A stretch of DNA of 64,000 bases from Desulfuromonas versatilis (GTDB taxonomy: Bacteria; Desulfobacterota; Desulfuromonadia; Desulfuromonadales; NIT-T3). Below, piece after piece: positions 39,426 through 51,124 of the stretch. Under the pieces are notes generated by a model. That model made no database searches. It was not told the DNA's origin and was given only the letters and a program-made list of their open reading frames with translations. Numbering within the stretch: the first letter of the stretch is position 1; every line of letters starts with the position of its first letter. Position numbers and translations under genes: made by a program. The stretch is from contig NZ_AP024355.1 of the NCBI RefSeq assembly GCF_019704135.1, forward strand, positions 62,001-126,000. Reading direction: 5' to 3'.

Positions 39426-40445
39426 ATGTTCGGTTTTTTTGCGAAAACTACCAGGGCCCAGGCTCCCAGGCTGCCCGACCAGTTCGGCTGTTTCGGCAAG
39501 CTGCCGATCCATTCCGATTTCATTCGTCACAACCTCAACGCGCGGGAGATGCTCGGCTTCGAAAAATGGGTCCAGGAAGGTGTCGGGCTGATCACCCGCA
39601 AACATTCCGGCGGGTGGCCTGAAAATTACCGGAACTTTTCGCGCTTCCATTTTGCCCAGGTCGGCGGCGACCATGAACGGACCCTGGTGGGGACGCTGGT
39701 GGCGAGCCGGGACCGCAGCGGCCGCCATTATCCATTTACCGTCTGTGCGGTAGCCGAAGACCCCCTTTTCCGCGAGATGCAGGCCGTTCTGCCGTTGGTG
39801 TTCGGGGATTTTTTCCGCAGCGCCGAGGGGCTGTGCGCTGAACACTGGACCAGCGAACCCCTGGGTGTGCTGACCAGCCGGGTCGACTGCCTCGGCCGCC
39901 GGGATACGGGCCTGACCCGCCGCCACCTGCTCGAGGGGCAGATCGGCTTGCTGGAGCAGGCCACCATGGGCCAGTTCTGGGCGGCGGCCCTCCCCGGGGC
40001 GGACGCCGCCGCTCGCCAGCAGTTGTTCAACACCCTGTTCAGTGCCTTGAAAACGGTGGTGCGCCGCGGCCCCACCCGCACCAACTGGGGGATCCGCCTG
40101 CCGATACCCGGCGAGGGGGATCAGCGGCCCGCGGTGGTGTTCTGGATGCAGGTCATCGAATCGATCCTGGAAGATCGCTCCTGGCGGGCCCACTATTTCT
40201 GGTGTCGGGGCGAGGCTGGCCGGCCGGCCGGCCTGACCGTGTTTTTCAAGTCCATGCCGGGCTCATTTCTGCTGCAGCTGCTCAATCCGCAACTCGACGA
40301 CGGCTCGATTTTCGATACTTCCCGGGAGCTTGCCCGGGCCGCGGAAATCCGCTGCGGCGGCGAGCTGGAACGGCTGCTGGCCCGCGATGAGGTGCCGATG
40401 CTCGAAGTGCTCTACAAGGCCGGGCGCCGGGAGGTGCTCTCATGA
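39426..40445 (+). CDS. tagF: T6SS accessory protein TagF
   Basis: The 339-residue protein opens with FGCFGKLPIHSDFIRHNLN, the hallmark of TagF/ImpM. TagF acts as a repressor of T6SS assembly after translation, countered by the PpkA/TagH phosphorylation route. No ppkA or pppA lies in this window. The ATG at 39426 was chosen as the start of the conserved domain; the frame is open upstream inside tssM. It overlaps tssA by four bases. Confidence 0.92.
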   Translation: MFGFFAKTTRAQAPRLPDQFGCFGKLPIHSDFIRHNLNAREMLGFEKWVQEGVGLITRKHSGGWPENYRNFSRFHFAQVGGDHERTLVGTLVASRDRSGRHYPFTVCAVAEDPLFREMQAVLPLVFGDFFRSAEGLCAEHWTSEPLGVLTSRVDCLGRRDTGLTRRHLLEGQIGLLEQATMGQFWAAALPGADAAARQQLFNTLFSALKTVVRRGPTRTNWGIRLPIPGEGDQRPAVVFWMQVIESILEDRSWRAHYFWCRGEAGRPAGLTVFFKSMPGSFLLQLLNPQLDDGSIFDTSRELARAAEIRCGGELERLLARDEVPMLEVLYKAGRREVLS

Positions 40446-42013
40446 GCCAGACGGCGGCGGCAACCCCGCTCCAGGCTCCCTTCCCGGTTTGGCTGGCAAC
40501 CCTTGGCGCGCCCCTTCCGGGCGCCGACCCCTGCGGCGAGGATTCGCGCTACGGCGACGCCTTTGCCCTCATCAAGCAGGAGATCGACAAGCTGCAGGGG
40601 AACGATTACCCCCGGGTGGCCGCTCTGTGCCGGCAGGTGCTTGCCGAACAGAGCAAGGATCTGCGGGTGGCCGGGTACCTGCTGCTGGCTGCACTGTACA
40701 CCGAGGGGGCCGCAGGGCTGCTCGAGGCCGCCCGCGCCTATCGCATCGTCTGGGAGGATTTCGGCGACGACTGCTTTCCGAAAAAACCGGGCGGCCGCAT
40801 CGCCGCCCTGCAGTGGCTCAACAACCCCAGGCTGGAGAGCTTCGCCCGCCAGCATGCCGGGGAGGCCAGCCGTGCTCAGCTGCTGGAGTTGCGCCAGCTT
40901 ATCGACACCATCAATCAGGCGTCGCAAGCGGCCCTGGGCGAGTCGGCGCCGCTCTGGAGCGGGCTCGACAAATGGCTCAAGACCCGACTCGGGGGCGCTC
41001 CTTCCGCTTCGCCCGAGCCCCCTGGGCAAACGGAGCCCCAGCGCGCATCCGGGCCGGCCCCGGCCCCGGTGTCCCCTGCCCGACCAGCCGAATCTGCACT
41101 CCCCGTTGCGGCGGTCGGCTCCGAGCGGGAGCTGACCCAGGCCACCCGGGCGATCCGCGACTACCTGCTGCAGCGCAAGGAATATCTGCAGGCGGCGGCC
41201 TACGCGCGAGCCCTGCGCTGGGGTGCGCTGGTGCTGCCCCCGCACCAGCAGGGGCACACCCGGGCTCCCGCACCGCGGCGCAGCGGCCTCAACGAACTGA
41301 GCCAGCTGCAGCAGGGCGGGGAGTACGATGCCGCCTTCCGCCTCTGCGAGAACCTGTTTCTCGAACCCGGGGGGCATCTCTGCCTGGATCTGCAGCGGCA
41401 CGCCGCCGCGGCGGCTCGGGGCATGGGGCGCACCGAGCTGGCCGAATTCATCGTCGCCCAGGCCGCTGCCCTGGTGCAGCGCCTGCCGGAGCTGCCCGGG
41501 CTGTATTTCGAAACCGGCGAACCCTTCGCCGACGGCCAGACCCGCGGCCTGCTCGAGCCTGCTTCTGCCGCGTCCGCTCCACTGCCCCAGGCCCAGGGCC
41601 GGGAAGACTGGGAACTCGATCTCCTGGCGCTGCTCGAGGCTGCCAGGGACCTGGTTTCGCAAAAAAAGCTGCCGGCGGCCCTGGGCCTGCTCAAAACCTG
41701 CCCGGTCCCCGGCGAGAAGCAGCGCCTCTGTCTGCGCCTCGCCTCGGCCCGCCTCTGCTTCGAGGCCGGCCGCCCCGAGATCGCCCTGCCCCTGCTCGAT
41801 GAACTGGAAGTCGCCGTTGCCTCCCAATCCCTCTACCACTGGGAGCCGGCCCTGGTCCAACAGATCTGGGGACTGCTCCTTGAAACTCTGCAGAGTTTGC
41901 TGCAGAAAGCCGCCGGCGGCGGCAAGGAGCAGCTGACCGAGCGCCTCGCCGCCCTCAGGGCCCGCATCTGCCGCACCGACCCCGAAGCGGCGGCCCGCCT
42001 GCTGCGGGACTGA
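40442..42013 (+). CDS. tssA: T6SS cap/priming protein TssA
   Basis: The 523-residue protein has the ImpA N-terminal domain (GADPCGEDSRYGDAF, DYPRVAALCRQVLAEQSKDLRVAGYLL). A Pro/Ala-rich linker (about 185-225) precedes a helical C-terminal half with a VasJ-like EVCN domain. TssA primes sheath and tube assembly. GGAGG lies before the ATG. The end is separated from tssB by 53 bases. Confidence 0.92.
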   Translation: MSQTAAATPLQAPFPVWLATLGAPLPGADPCGEDSRYGDAFALIKQEIDKLQGNDYPRVAALCRQVLAEQSKDLRVAGYLLLAALYTEGAAGLLEAARAYRIVWEDFGDDCFPKKPGGRIAALQWLNNPRLESFARQHAGEASRAQLLELRQLIDTINQASQAALGESAPLWSGLDKWLKTRLGGAPSASPEPPGQTEPQRASGPAPAPVSPARPAESALPVAAVGSERELTQATRAIRDYLLQRKEYLQAAAYARALRWGALVLPPHQQGHTRAPAPRRSGLNELSQLQQGGEYDAAFRLCENLFLEPGGHLCLDLQRHAAAAARGMGRTELAEFIVAQAAALVQRLPELPGLYFETGEPFADGQTRGLLEPASAASAPLPQAQGREDWELDLLALLEAARDLVSQKKLPAALGLLKTCPVPGEKQRLCLRLASARLCFEAGRPEIALPLLDELEVAVASQSLYHWEPALVQQIWGLLLETLQSLLQKAAGGGKEQLTERLAALRARICRTDPEAAARLLRD

Positions 42014-42066
42014 ATTCTTGCAAAGATTGCCCATCAACCCGATTCCGGCCGACAAAGGAGACGATC

Positions 42067-42576
42067 ATGGCTGACAGTTTTCAAAAGGAAATCCCCAAGG
42101 CGCGCATCAACATCGCCCTCGATGTGGAGACCGGCGGGGCCAAGAAAAAGCTCGAGTTGCCCCTCAAGATGCTGGTGATGGGCGACTTCAGCAACGGCAA
42201 GACCACCGGCCGGGTCGCGGAGCGCGAGCGGATCGAGATCAACAAGAACAACTTCGAGTCGGTGCTCGGGGAGATGTCGCCCAAGGTGCGCTACCAGGTC
42301 CCCGACCTGCTCAAGGGCGACGGCAGCGAACTGGACGTGGAGCTGCAGTTCGACTCCATGAACTCCTTCCACCCCGAGCAGGTGGCGCAGAAGATCCCCG
42401 AGCTGCACAGCCTGATGGCCATGCGCAACCTGCTCAAGGACCTCAAGTCCAACCTGCTCGACAACGCCAAGTTCCGCAAGGAGCTGGAGAAGATCGTCAA
42501 CAGCCAGCCGGAGCTCGAAGGGCTGCGCCAGGAGCTGGAAAGGGTCGTCGCCGCCAGTTCGGCGGATGAGAGTTGA
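42067..42576 (+). CDS. tssB: T6SS sheath small subunit TssB
   Basis: The 169-residue protein has the typical EIPKARINIALDVETGG, LKMLVMGDFSNG and YQVPDLL-type stretches, and ends with the helix LHSLMAMRNLLKDLKSNLLDN. With TssC it forms the contractile sheath. AAAGGAG precedes the ATG. A repeat element, not a hairpin-only spacer, separates it from tssC. Confidence 0.97.
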   Translation: MADSFQKEIPKARINIALDVETGGAKKKLELPLKMLVMGDFSNGKTTGRVAERERIEINKNNFESVLGEMSPKVRYQVPDLLKGDGSELDVELQFDSMNSFHPEQVAQKIPELHSLMAMRNLLKDLKSNLLDNAKFRKELEKIVNSQPELEGLRQELERVVAASSADES

Positions 42577-42608
42577 TCGGGAGAAGCCTAATAATCCAAG
42601 GAAAAGGC

Positions 42609-42747
42609 AATTGGCCACGGATCAAATCTGATCAAGTCTGATTTTTAAAACCTAGATAATTCAGGTCAAAATCCAGGCAGTCAGTCTCTGAAGAAGGCAA
42701 GTGACAGTGATTTATCAGATTTTATCCGATCTTATCCGTGGCCGATT
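42609..42747. repeat. intergenic inverted repeat, family A, copy between tssB and tssC
   Basis: The left arm (42609-42646) and right arm (42711-42747) are imperfect inverted copies of a string with repeated GGAT-A/C-AAATC-T/G units and outer ends CCACGGAT / ATCCGTGG. The middle 64 bases are not repeated elsewhere in the window. A second full copy lies at 57272-57405 and a degenerate one at 10250-10290. Confidence 0.85.
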
Positions 42748-42790
42748 GTAGTCTTTAGGGTTTTTTCATTTGCAGTTGGGAGAAAAAACG

Positions 42791-44323
42791 ATGGCAATTC
42801 AAGAGAGTGTAAAAACGGCGCCGGTCACCGTGGAAGAAGCCGAAGCGAGCATCTACGAGCGGCTCTGCGCGCTGGTCGATATCCAGCCGCTGGCCGAGAA
42901 TGTGGAACTCAACAGCTTCGCCGACTCGGGGCGGATGGCCGAGATTTCCCCCGAGAAGCGCCTGACCGCCGGCATCCGGGTGTTCATCGACCTGGCGACC
43001 CGCAACCGCTCGCAGATCGAGCGCATTGACAAGGCTCTGCTCGACAGCTACATCGCCCAGATCGACGGCATGATCAGCGCCCAGCTCGACGCGGTGCTGC
43101 ACCACGAGAAATTCCAGCAGGTCGAATCGGCCTGGCGGGGGCTCAAGTTTCTGGTCGACCGCTGCGACTTCCGCTCCAACACCAAGGTGGAGCTGCTCGA
43201 CTGCAGCAAGGACGACCTCCAGGACGACTTTGAAGAAGCCCCGGAAACGGTGCAGACCGGCCTTTACAAGCACGTCTACGTCAACGAATACGATACCCCC
43301 GGCGGCCAGCCGATCTCGGCGATCGTCGCCAACTACGAGTTCGACGCCTCCGCTCCCGACATCGCCCTGCTCTCCGAGCTGTCGCGGGTTTCGGCCAGCG
43401 CCCACTGCCCGTTTCTCGCCTCGGCCGGAGCGCGCTTTTTCGGCAAGGAGAATATCGACGAACTGCCCAAGATCAACGACCTGGCCAACTACATGGAGAA
43501 GGCCGAGTACGCCCGCTGGCGCAGTTTCCGCGAGTCCGAGGACGCCCGCTACGTCGGCCTGCTCACCCCGCGCTTTCTGATGCGCCTTCCCTACGGCCGC
43601 GAGAGCAGCCCGGTGCGCACCTTCAACTACGAGGAGTCGGTCAGCGCCGAGGGGCACGAGAACTACTTGTTCGGCAACCCGGTGTTCGCCTTCGCCGCCA
43701 ACATCGCCCGCAGCTTCGCCAAGCACGGCTGGGCGGTGAACATCCGCGGGCCCGAGGCCGGTGGCAAGGTCGAGAACCTGCCGCTGCACCAGTACGACGC
43801 CGGCAAGGGGCTGCAGAACAAGATCCCCACCGAGATGCTGATCTCCGAAACCCGCGAACTGGAGATGGCCAACCTCGGCTTCATCCCCTTGAGCTACTAC
43901 AAGAACAGCGACTTCGCCTGTTTCTTCTCGGCCAACTCGGTGCAGAGGCCGGCCGAGTACTCGACCCCCGAGGCGACCGCCAACAGCCGCATCAACTCGC
44001 GGCTTCCCTACATCTTCCTGGTTTCGCGCATCGCCCACTACCTCAAGGTGCTGCAGCGCGAGAGCATCGGCACCACCAAGAGCCGCCAGGTGCTGGAGAA
44101 CGAGCTCAACGACTGGCTGCAGACCCTGGTGACCAAGATGAAGGATCCCGAGCCGGAGCTGATCGCCACCCACCCGCTCAAGGACGGTCAGGTCATCGTC
44201 CAGGAGATCCCCGAGAATCCCGGCTATTTCAGCGTTTCGCTCTACATCGTGCCGCATTTCCAGGTCGAGGGGGTCGACGTGCGCCTCAACCTGGTGGCGC
44301 AGATGCCCCGTGCTGAAGGCTGA
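42791..44323 (+). CDS. tssC: T6SS sheath large subunit TssC
   Basis: The 510-residue protein has all usual TssC stretches: DAVLHHEKFQQVESAWRGLKFLVDRCDF, YEFDASAPDIALL, ASAGARFFG, and in the C-terminal half GEKVENLP-like and FIPLSYYKNSDFACFFSANSVQ. The start ATG at 42791 was chosen by GGGAG seven bases or more upstream; a slightly longer frame (42770) lies in the repeat-derived leader. Confidence 0.97.
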   Translation: MAIQESVKTAPVTVEEAEASIYERLCALVDIQPLAENVELNSFADSGRMAEISPEKRLTAGIRVFIDLATRNRSQIERIDKALLDSYIAQIDGMISAQLDAVLHHEKFQQVESAWRGLKFLVDRCDFRSNTKVELLDCSKDDLQDDFEEAPETVQTGLYKHVYVNEYDTPGGQPISAIVANYEFDASAPDIALLSELSRVSASAHCPFLASAGARFFGKENIDELPKINDLANYMEKAEYARWRSFRESEDARYVGLLTPRFLMRLPYGRESSPVRTFNYEESVSAEGHENYLFGNPVFAFAANIARSFAKHGWAVNIRGPEAGGKVENLPLHQYDAGKGLQNKIPTEMLISETRELEMANLGFIPLSYYKNSDFACFFSANSVQRPAEYSTPEATANSRINSRLPYIFLVSRIAHYLKVLQRESIGTTKSRQVLENELNDWLQTLVTKMKDPEPELIATHPLKDGQVIVQEIPENPGYFSVSLYIVPHFQVEGVDVRLNLVAQMPRAEG

Positions 44324-44344
44324 ATTGGTTTTCCCCTGCCCCCT

Positions 44345-44369
44345 GGGTGGGGAGGGCCGGGGTGGGGGG
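44345..44369 (+). other. G-rich stretch able to form a G-quadruplex ahead of hcp
   Basis: Five runs of three or more G, separated by one or two bases (GGG-T-GGGG-A-GGG-CC-GGGG-T-GGGGGG), lie in the sense strand of the tssC-hcp gap. It could form a quadruplex in the mRNA leader. It may also be a remnant of a C/G-rich intergenic repeat, since similar composition is seen at 44978-45065 and 48306-48331. Confidence 0.5.
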
Positions 44370-44454
44370 ATTCAATTTCCGGCCCGTTGCAGTTGAAATG
44401 AGCTTCAAGGCGCACAGTGCGTCATCATCTTTAAATGAACAAAAGGAGGAAAAA

Positions 44455-44940
44455 ATGGCAATTCCTGCGTACATGTGGATCAAGGACGATCAGGGGAGCA
44501 AGATCGAAGGCCCGGTGACCATCTCGGACCGGGAGGGGAGCGTCGAGGTGCTCGGCTTCAAGCACGAGCTGCGCATCCCCACCGACGGCGACACCGGCGC
44601 CCTGACCGGCACCCGCAAACACGAGCCGCTGGTGTTCCTCAAGGCCTTCGATTCGGCCTCCCCCTACTTCTACAAGGCCTGCGCCAACGGCCAGACCCTC
44701 AAGGAACTGACCCTGAGCTGGTACAAGATCGACGACACCGGCACCGAGAAGGAATATTTCCGCCACAAGCTCGAAGGGGTCAAGATCACCTCCATCAAGC
44801 CGACCATGCACAACGTCAAGGACATCGACAAGGAGCGCTACCCGCACCTCGAAGAGGTCTCGGTCCGTTACGCCAAGATCACCTGGAGCTACGTTGACGG
44901 CAACATCGAGTTCTCCGACTCCTGGACCGAGGGGCGCTGA
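44455..44940 (+). CDS. hcp: T6SS tube protein Hcp (TssD)
   Basis: The 161-residue protein has the Hcp fold signs: AYMWIKDDQGSKIEGP at the start, VEVLGFKHELRIPTD, HEPLVFLKAFDSASPYFYKACANGQTL and a C-terminal ITWSYVDGNIEFSDSW. It forms the hexameric tube inside the sheath. It has the best ribosome site of the operon (AAAAGGAGGA), consistent with high expression. The ATG was chosen for that site. Repeat-like sequences lie on both sides of the gene. Confidence 0.96.
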   Translation: MAIPAYMWIKDDQGSKIEGPVTISDREGSVEVLGFKHELRIPTDGDTGALTGTRKHEPLVFLKAFDSASPYFYKACANGQTLKELTLSWYKIDDTGTEKEYFRHKLEGVKITSIKPTMHNVKDIDKERYPHLEEVSVRYAKITWSYVDGNIEFSDSWTEGR

Positions 44941-44968
44941 GCTTCCTGACTGTTCAGCAGCAATTGAT

Positions 44969-45085
44969 GAGCTATTCTCCTCCCCCTTCAAGGGGGAGGT
45001 CGGGAGGGGGATGGGGTGCGTTTGGTTGGGCCCATCCCCTCCCCAGCCCTTCCCTTGAAGGGGAGGGTGTTTATCCGAATAGCTC
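44969..45085. repeat. 117-bp intergenic palindrome between hcp and tssE
   Basis: The outer ends GAGCTATTC (44969-44977) and GAATAGCTC (45077-45085) are exact inverted copies. Inside are C/G-rich inverted strings (ctcccccttcaagggggagg ... cccttcccttgaaggggaggg) and gagggggatgggg / cccatcccctcc around a 12-base centre. It is a MITE-like or REP-like element and would fold to a long hairpin in the hcp-tssE mRNA. Confidence 0.85.
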
Positions 45086-45124
45086 CTTAACGCAAGTGGT
45101 TGTCTAGATATTTCAGGATCTTCC

Positions 45125-45538
45125 ATGTCCCCTGCTCTCTTTGACATCCTCACCGGCCGCGCTGACGCCGCCGATCCCCGGGGAGCGCTTTCCCTCAGCC
45201 TGCAGGACCACCTGCAGCGGCTGCTCAACGCGCGGCGTGGCTCCCTGGCCCACCTGCCCGGCTACGGTATGCCCGATGTGGCCAAGCTCTACGAGGCCCT
45301 CCCCTATTCCCTGGAGCCGCTGAAGGCGGCGCTGCGCCAGTGCATCGAGGTGTACGAGCCGCGCCTGGGGCAGCTCCAGGTCCGCCAGGCCGTAGCGCCG
45401 GGCCCCGGCGTCGGCCGCCTGCAGTTCGAGGTCAGCGGGCGCACCGCCTGCGGGCAGCTGCTGCGCTACCTGGTCTGTTTCTTCAGCGGCGGCAACGCCC
45501 AGGTCGCGCTGCTCTCCGGCGAGGCGGCTTATGCCTGA
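45125..45538 (+). CDS. tssE: T6SS baseplate protein TssE (gp25-like)
   Basis: The 137-residue protein has the gp25-like pattern: SLQDHLQRLLNARRGSLAHLPGYGMPDVAKLYE, then LKAALRQCIEVYEPRL. It joins the sheath to the baseplate wedge. Its end overlaps the tssF start by eight bases. Confidence 0.93.
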   Translation: MSPALFDILTGRADAADPRGALSLSLQDHLQRLLNARRGSLAHLPGYGMPDVAKLYEALPYSLEPLKAALRQCIEVYEPRLGQLQVRQAVAPGPGVGRLQFEVSGRTACGQLLRYLVCFFSGGNAQVALLSGEAAYA

Positions 45539-47264
45539 GTATTTCGACGCCGAGATGCGCCTGCTGCAGGAAGCGGCCCAGGAGTTCGCCCGGGCCTATC
45601 CGGAAAAGGCCGGGATGCTCAACCTGCAGGAGGTCCGCGACCGCGACCCCTACGTGGAGCGTCTGCTCGAGGGGATGGCTTTTCTCACCGCCCGGGTTCG
45701 GCAGCGCATCGACGACGATGTCCCCGAGATCGCCGAGGCGCTGCTCTCCCATCTCTGGCCGCATTTTCTGCGCCCCTTCCCTTCGGCGGCGATCATCCAG
45801 TTCGAACCCCGCCCCGGGCAGCTGCAGAAGAGCCAGACCCTGAGGCGCGGCACGGTCCTGCTCAGCCCGCCGGTGGGCGAGGAGCGGGTGCTCTGCCGCT
45901 TCCGCACCACCAGCCCGGTAACCCTGCAGCCGCTGCGGCTGGCCGCGGTGACTGCGCAGGAGGCCGGCCACGGCGGCACCCTGCTGCGGCTGCGCTTTCA
46001 GTTCGATGCCGGGGTCGAGGCCAGGAGCCTCGAGCTGGAGCGCCTCAAGCTGCACCTGCACGCCGACCCCGCGGTGGCGTTGAGCCTCTACCATGCCCTG
46101 GTTGGCCAGGTTCGCGAGGTGCGCCTGCGTTTTCCGGCCCAGCCGACCCAGGCGCCCCGGCGGCTCGGCGGCCAGGCGGCGATTACTCCCTGCCACCTCT
46201 TCCCGGAGGAGCTGCTGGTGCCGGCCTCGGGGCGCAGCTTCCACGGTTTTCACCTGCTGCAGGAGTATTTCTGCTTCCGCGAAAAATACCTCTTTGTCGA
46301 ACTGCAGAACCTGCAGCGGATCGCCTGGCCCGAGACCTGCGCCGAGTTCGAACTCGAGGTGCAGCTGGGCTGCCTGCTCGACAAGGAATTCAACCTGAGC
46401 CGCGACAATTTCCGCCTCCACTGCGCCCCGGCGGTCAACCTGTTCAGCACCACCAGCGAGCCCATCGACCTGACCCACAAGCGCAGCGAATACCCGGTGC
46501 TGGCCGATGCCGCCGCCCGCGAGGGGGTGCGGGTCTACAGCGTCGATAAGGTCACCGGCACCAGTTCGGCCAGCGGTAAGCGCTTCAGCTACTCGTCCCT
46601 GCCCTCCTTCAAGCATGGCGGGCCCGGCGGCCGCTTCTTCCAGGTGCGGCGCCAGCACGCCGAGGGGATGCGGCCGACCACGGCCCTGGTGGTCGGCGGC
46701 AAGATCGACTACGCCCGCGAGGCGCTCTCCTGCGAAATCACCGCGACCAACGGCGACTACCCGCGCCGCCACCTGCAGATTGGCAGCCTCCACGTGGCCG
46801 CGCCCGAGGTGCCGCTGACGGTGAAGTTCAGCAACATCACCCGGCCGAGCCGCACCCTGCAGCCGCCGCGCCGCCGCGACTACCGGCTGGCCCTGGTTTC
46901 GCACCTGGCGGTCAACTACCACAGCCTGGCCTCGGCCGAGGCCTTCAGGCAACTGCTGGCCCTCTATGATTGGACCGAGCAGGGGCAGAACCAGCGGCGC
47001 ATCGACGGCATCCGCGAGATCGCCGTGGCCCCGGTCAACCGCATCCGCAAGGGCGCCCTGCTGCGCGGCCTGGAGGTCACCCTGACCCTGGCCGAGGACC
47101 ATTACCTGTCGACGGCCGACTGCCACCTTTTCGGGACGGTGCTGCACCGCTTCCTGAGCATGTACGCCTCGGTCAACGCCGTGGTGCAGACCCGAATTCT
47201 GCTGCACCCCTCCAACCGGGAACTGAAATGGGAACCGCTGCCTGGGGAAAATTTCCCGCTCTGA
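45531..47264 (+). CDS. tssF: T6SS baseplate protein TssF
   Basis: The 577-residue protein starts with MPEYFDAEMRLLQEAAQEFA and DPYVERLLEGMAFLTARVRQRIDDD, the usual TssF opening. The body has EYFCFREKYLFVEL and the C-terminal GTVLHRFLSMYASVNAVVQT. TssF with TssE, TssG and TssK builds the baseplate wedge. It overlaps tssE by eight bases and tssG by 37. Confidence 0.96.
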   Translation: MPEYFDAEMRLLQEAAQEFARAYPEKAGMLNLQEVRDRDPYVERLLEGMAFLTARVRQRIDDDVPEIAEALLSHLWPHFLRPFPSAAIIQFEPRPGQLQKSQTLRRGTVLLSPPVGEERVLCRFRTTSPVTLQPLRLAAVTAQEAGHGGTLLRLRFQFDAGVEARSLELERLKLHLHADPAVALSLYHALVGQVREVRLRFPAQPTQAPRRLGGQAAITPCHLFPEELLVPASGRSFHGFHLLQEYFCFREKYLFVELQNLQRIAWPETCAEFELEVQLGCLLDKEFNLSRDNFRLHCAPAVNLFSTTSEPIDLTHKRSEYPVLADAAAREGVRVYSVDKVTGTSSASGKRFSYSSLPSFKHGGPGGRFFQVRRQHAEGMRPTTALVVGGKIDYAREALSCEITATNGDYPRRHLQIGSLHVAAPEVPLTVKFSNITRPSRTLQPPRRRDYRLALVSHLAVNYHSLASAEAFRQLLALYDWTEQGQNQRRIDGIREIAVAPVNRIRKGALLRGLEVTLTLAEDHYLSTADCHLFGTVLHRFLSMYASVNAVVQTRILLHPSNRELKWEPLPGENFPL

Positions 47265-48253
47265 TCCGCGACCTGCTGGAGCATCCCGCCGCTTACGACT
47301 TTTACCAGGCAGTGCGCCTGGTCGAGGTCTGCAGCGGTGGTGAACGCCGCGGCCCCCGCGGTCTGCAGGGGCCGATCCGGATGCGCCCGGCGCCGGAGAC
47401 GTGTTTTCCGGCCGCCGACATCCGCCGCAGCTTCGTCGACGAGCAGGGGCGGATCAATTTCGAGCTCAATTTCATGGGGCTCTACGGGGTGGATGCCCCC
47501 CTGCCCCATTATTTCATCGAGGCGGTAGCCGCCGAGGACGAGGCGGGCCAGGTGCTGCGGGCGTTTCTCGACGTGTTCAACCGCCGGCTCTACGAACTGC
47601 TCTACCTGGCCTGGAAAAAGTTCCACCTGCCGGTCAGCGGCGACGGCCAGAGCACCCTGTACCAGAGCTACCTGGCGGCGCTCAGTGGTCAGGCGAACCT
47701 GTCCGACGCAGGTGAAGAGCCGGCCTACGCCGGGCTGCTGGGGAGCCGGGTGAAGAATGCCGCCGGCCTGGCCGGGCTGCTCGGCGAGTTTCTGCAGTGT
47801 CCGGTGCAGGTGCGGCAGCACGTTCCCTGCTGGGTCGAGTTGGACAGCACCGCCTCATTGGGAGGCGGGGAGCCGCTGGTGCTCGGCGAGAACAGCCTTC
47901 TGGGCGAGCGGGTTCTCGACCTCAGCCGCAAAATCGCCGTGGTGGTCGGGCCGGTGTCGTTGGAAAAGGCCGCGGAGCTGCTGCCGGGGCAACAGCGGGC
48001 CGCCGAGCTCGGCGAGCTGATCCGCCAGTATCTCGACCCGACCCTGCTGTTCGATGTCGAGCTGCTGATTCAGGCCGGCGCCGGAAACGGCCTGCGCCTG
48101 GGCGGCCAGGAGGCGATCCTCGGCTGGACCGCCTGCCTCGGCGTCCCTGGGGCGGCGGTGAACAAGATCCACCTGCCCGGCAGCAGCTTCAAGCCGAGCA
48201 CCTCACTCCGCAGGCCCGAAACGAACCGGGCTGGGCTGTCGCGGGTGGCCTGA
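47228..48253 (+). CDS. tssG: T6SS baseplate protein TssG
   Basis: The 341-residue protein has the TssG phrases EHPAAYDFYQAVRLVE, IRMRPAPETCFPAADI, NFMGLYGVDAPLPHYFIE, FLDVFNRRLYELLYLAWKK. The ATG at 47228 lies within the end of tssF, with GGGAA upstream. The frame is open further upstream but only inside tssF. Confidence 0.95.
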   Translation: MGTAAWGKFPALIRDLLEHPAAYDFYQAVRLVEVCSGGERRGPRGLQGPIRMRPAPETCFPAADIRRSFVDEQGRINFELNFMGLYGVDAPLPHYFIEAVAAEDEAGQVLRAFLDVFNRRLYELLYLAWKKFHLPVSGDGQSTLYQSYLAALSGQANLSDAGEEPAYAGLLGSRVKNAAGLAGLLGEFLQCPVQVRQHVPCWVELDSTASLGGGEPLVLGENSLLGERVLDLSRKIAVVVGPVSLEKAAELLPGQQRAAELGELIRQYLDPTLLFDVELLIQAGAGNGLRLGGQEAILGWTACLGVPGAAVNKIHLPGSSFKPSTSLRRPETNRAGLSRVA

Positions 48254-48305
48254 GGGGTGTTAATCCCAGGCAACGAGTTTCAAAGGCGCGGCCCATGGCA
48301 AGCGT

Positions 48306-48331
48306 CCCCTCTCCCCCCCCGGGGAGAGGGG
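48306..48331. repeat. short C/G palindrome between tssG and tssH
   Basis: cccctctcccc (48306-48316) and ggggagagggg (48321-48331) pair around four C. It has the same style as the elements near hcp and has no T run. The 48254-48360 gap holds nothing else. Confidence 0.6.
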
Positions 48332-48360
48332 GCTTAATTATGTAAAACAATAAAAGAGCA

Positions 48361-51096
<2,736 letters not shown>

Positions 51097-51124
51097 AACG
51101 CTTCACGCAAGCCGCTGGTAATCT

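Noticed and set aside
45483..47207. Long minus-strand frame under tssF
   Set aside because: Mirror frame of an essential T6SS gene with no domain or start signal.
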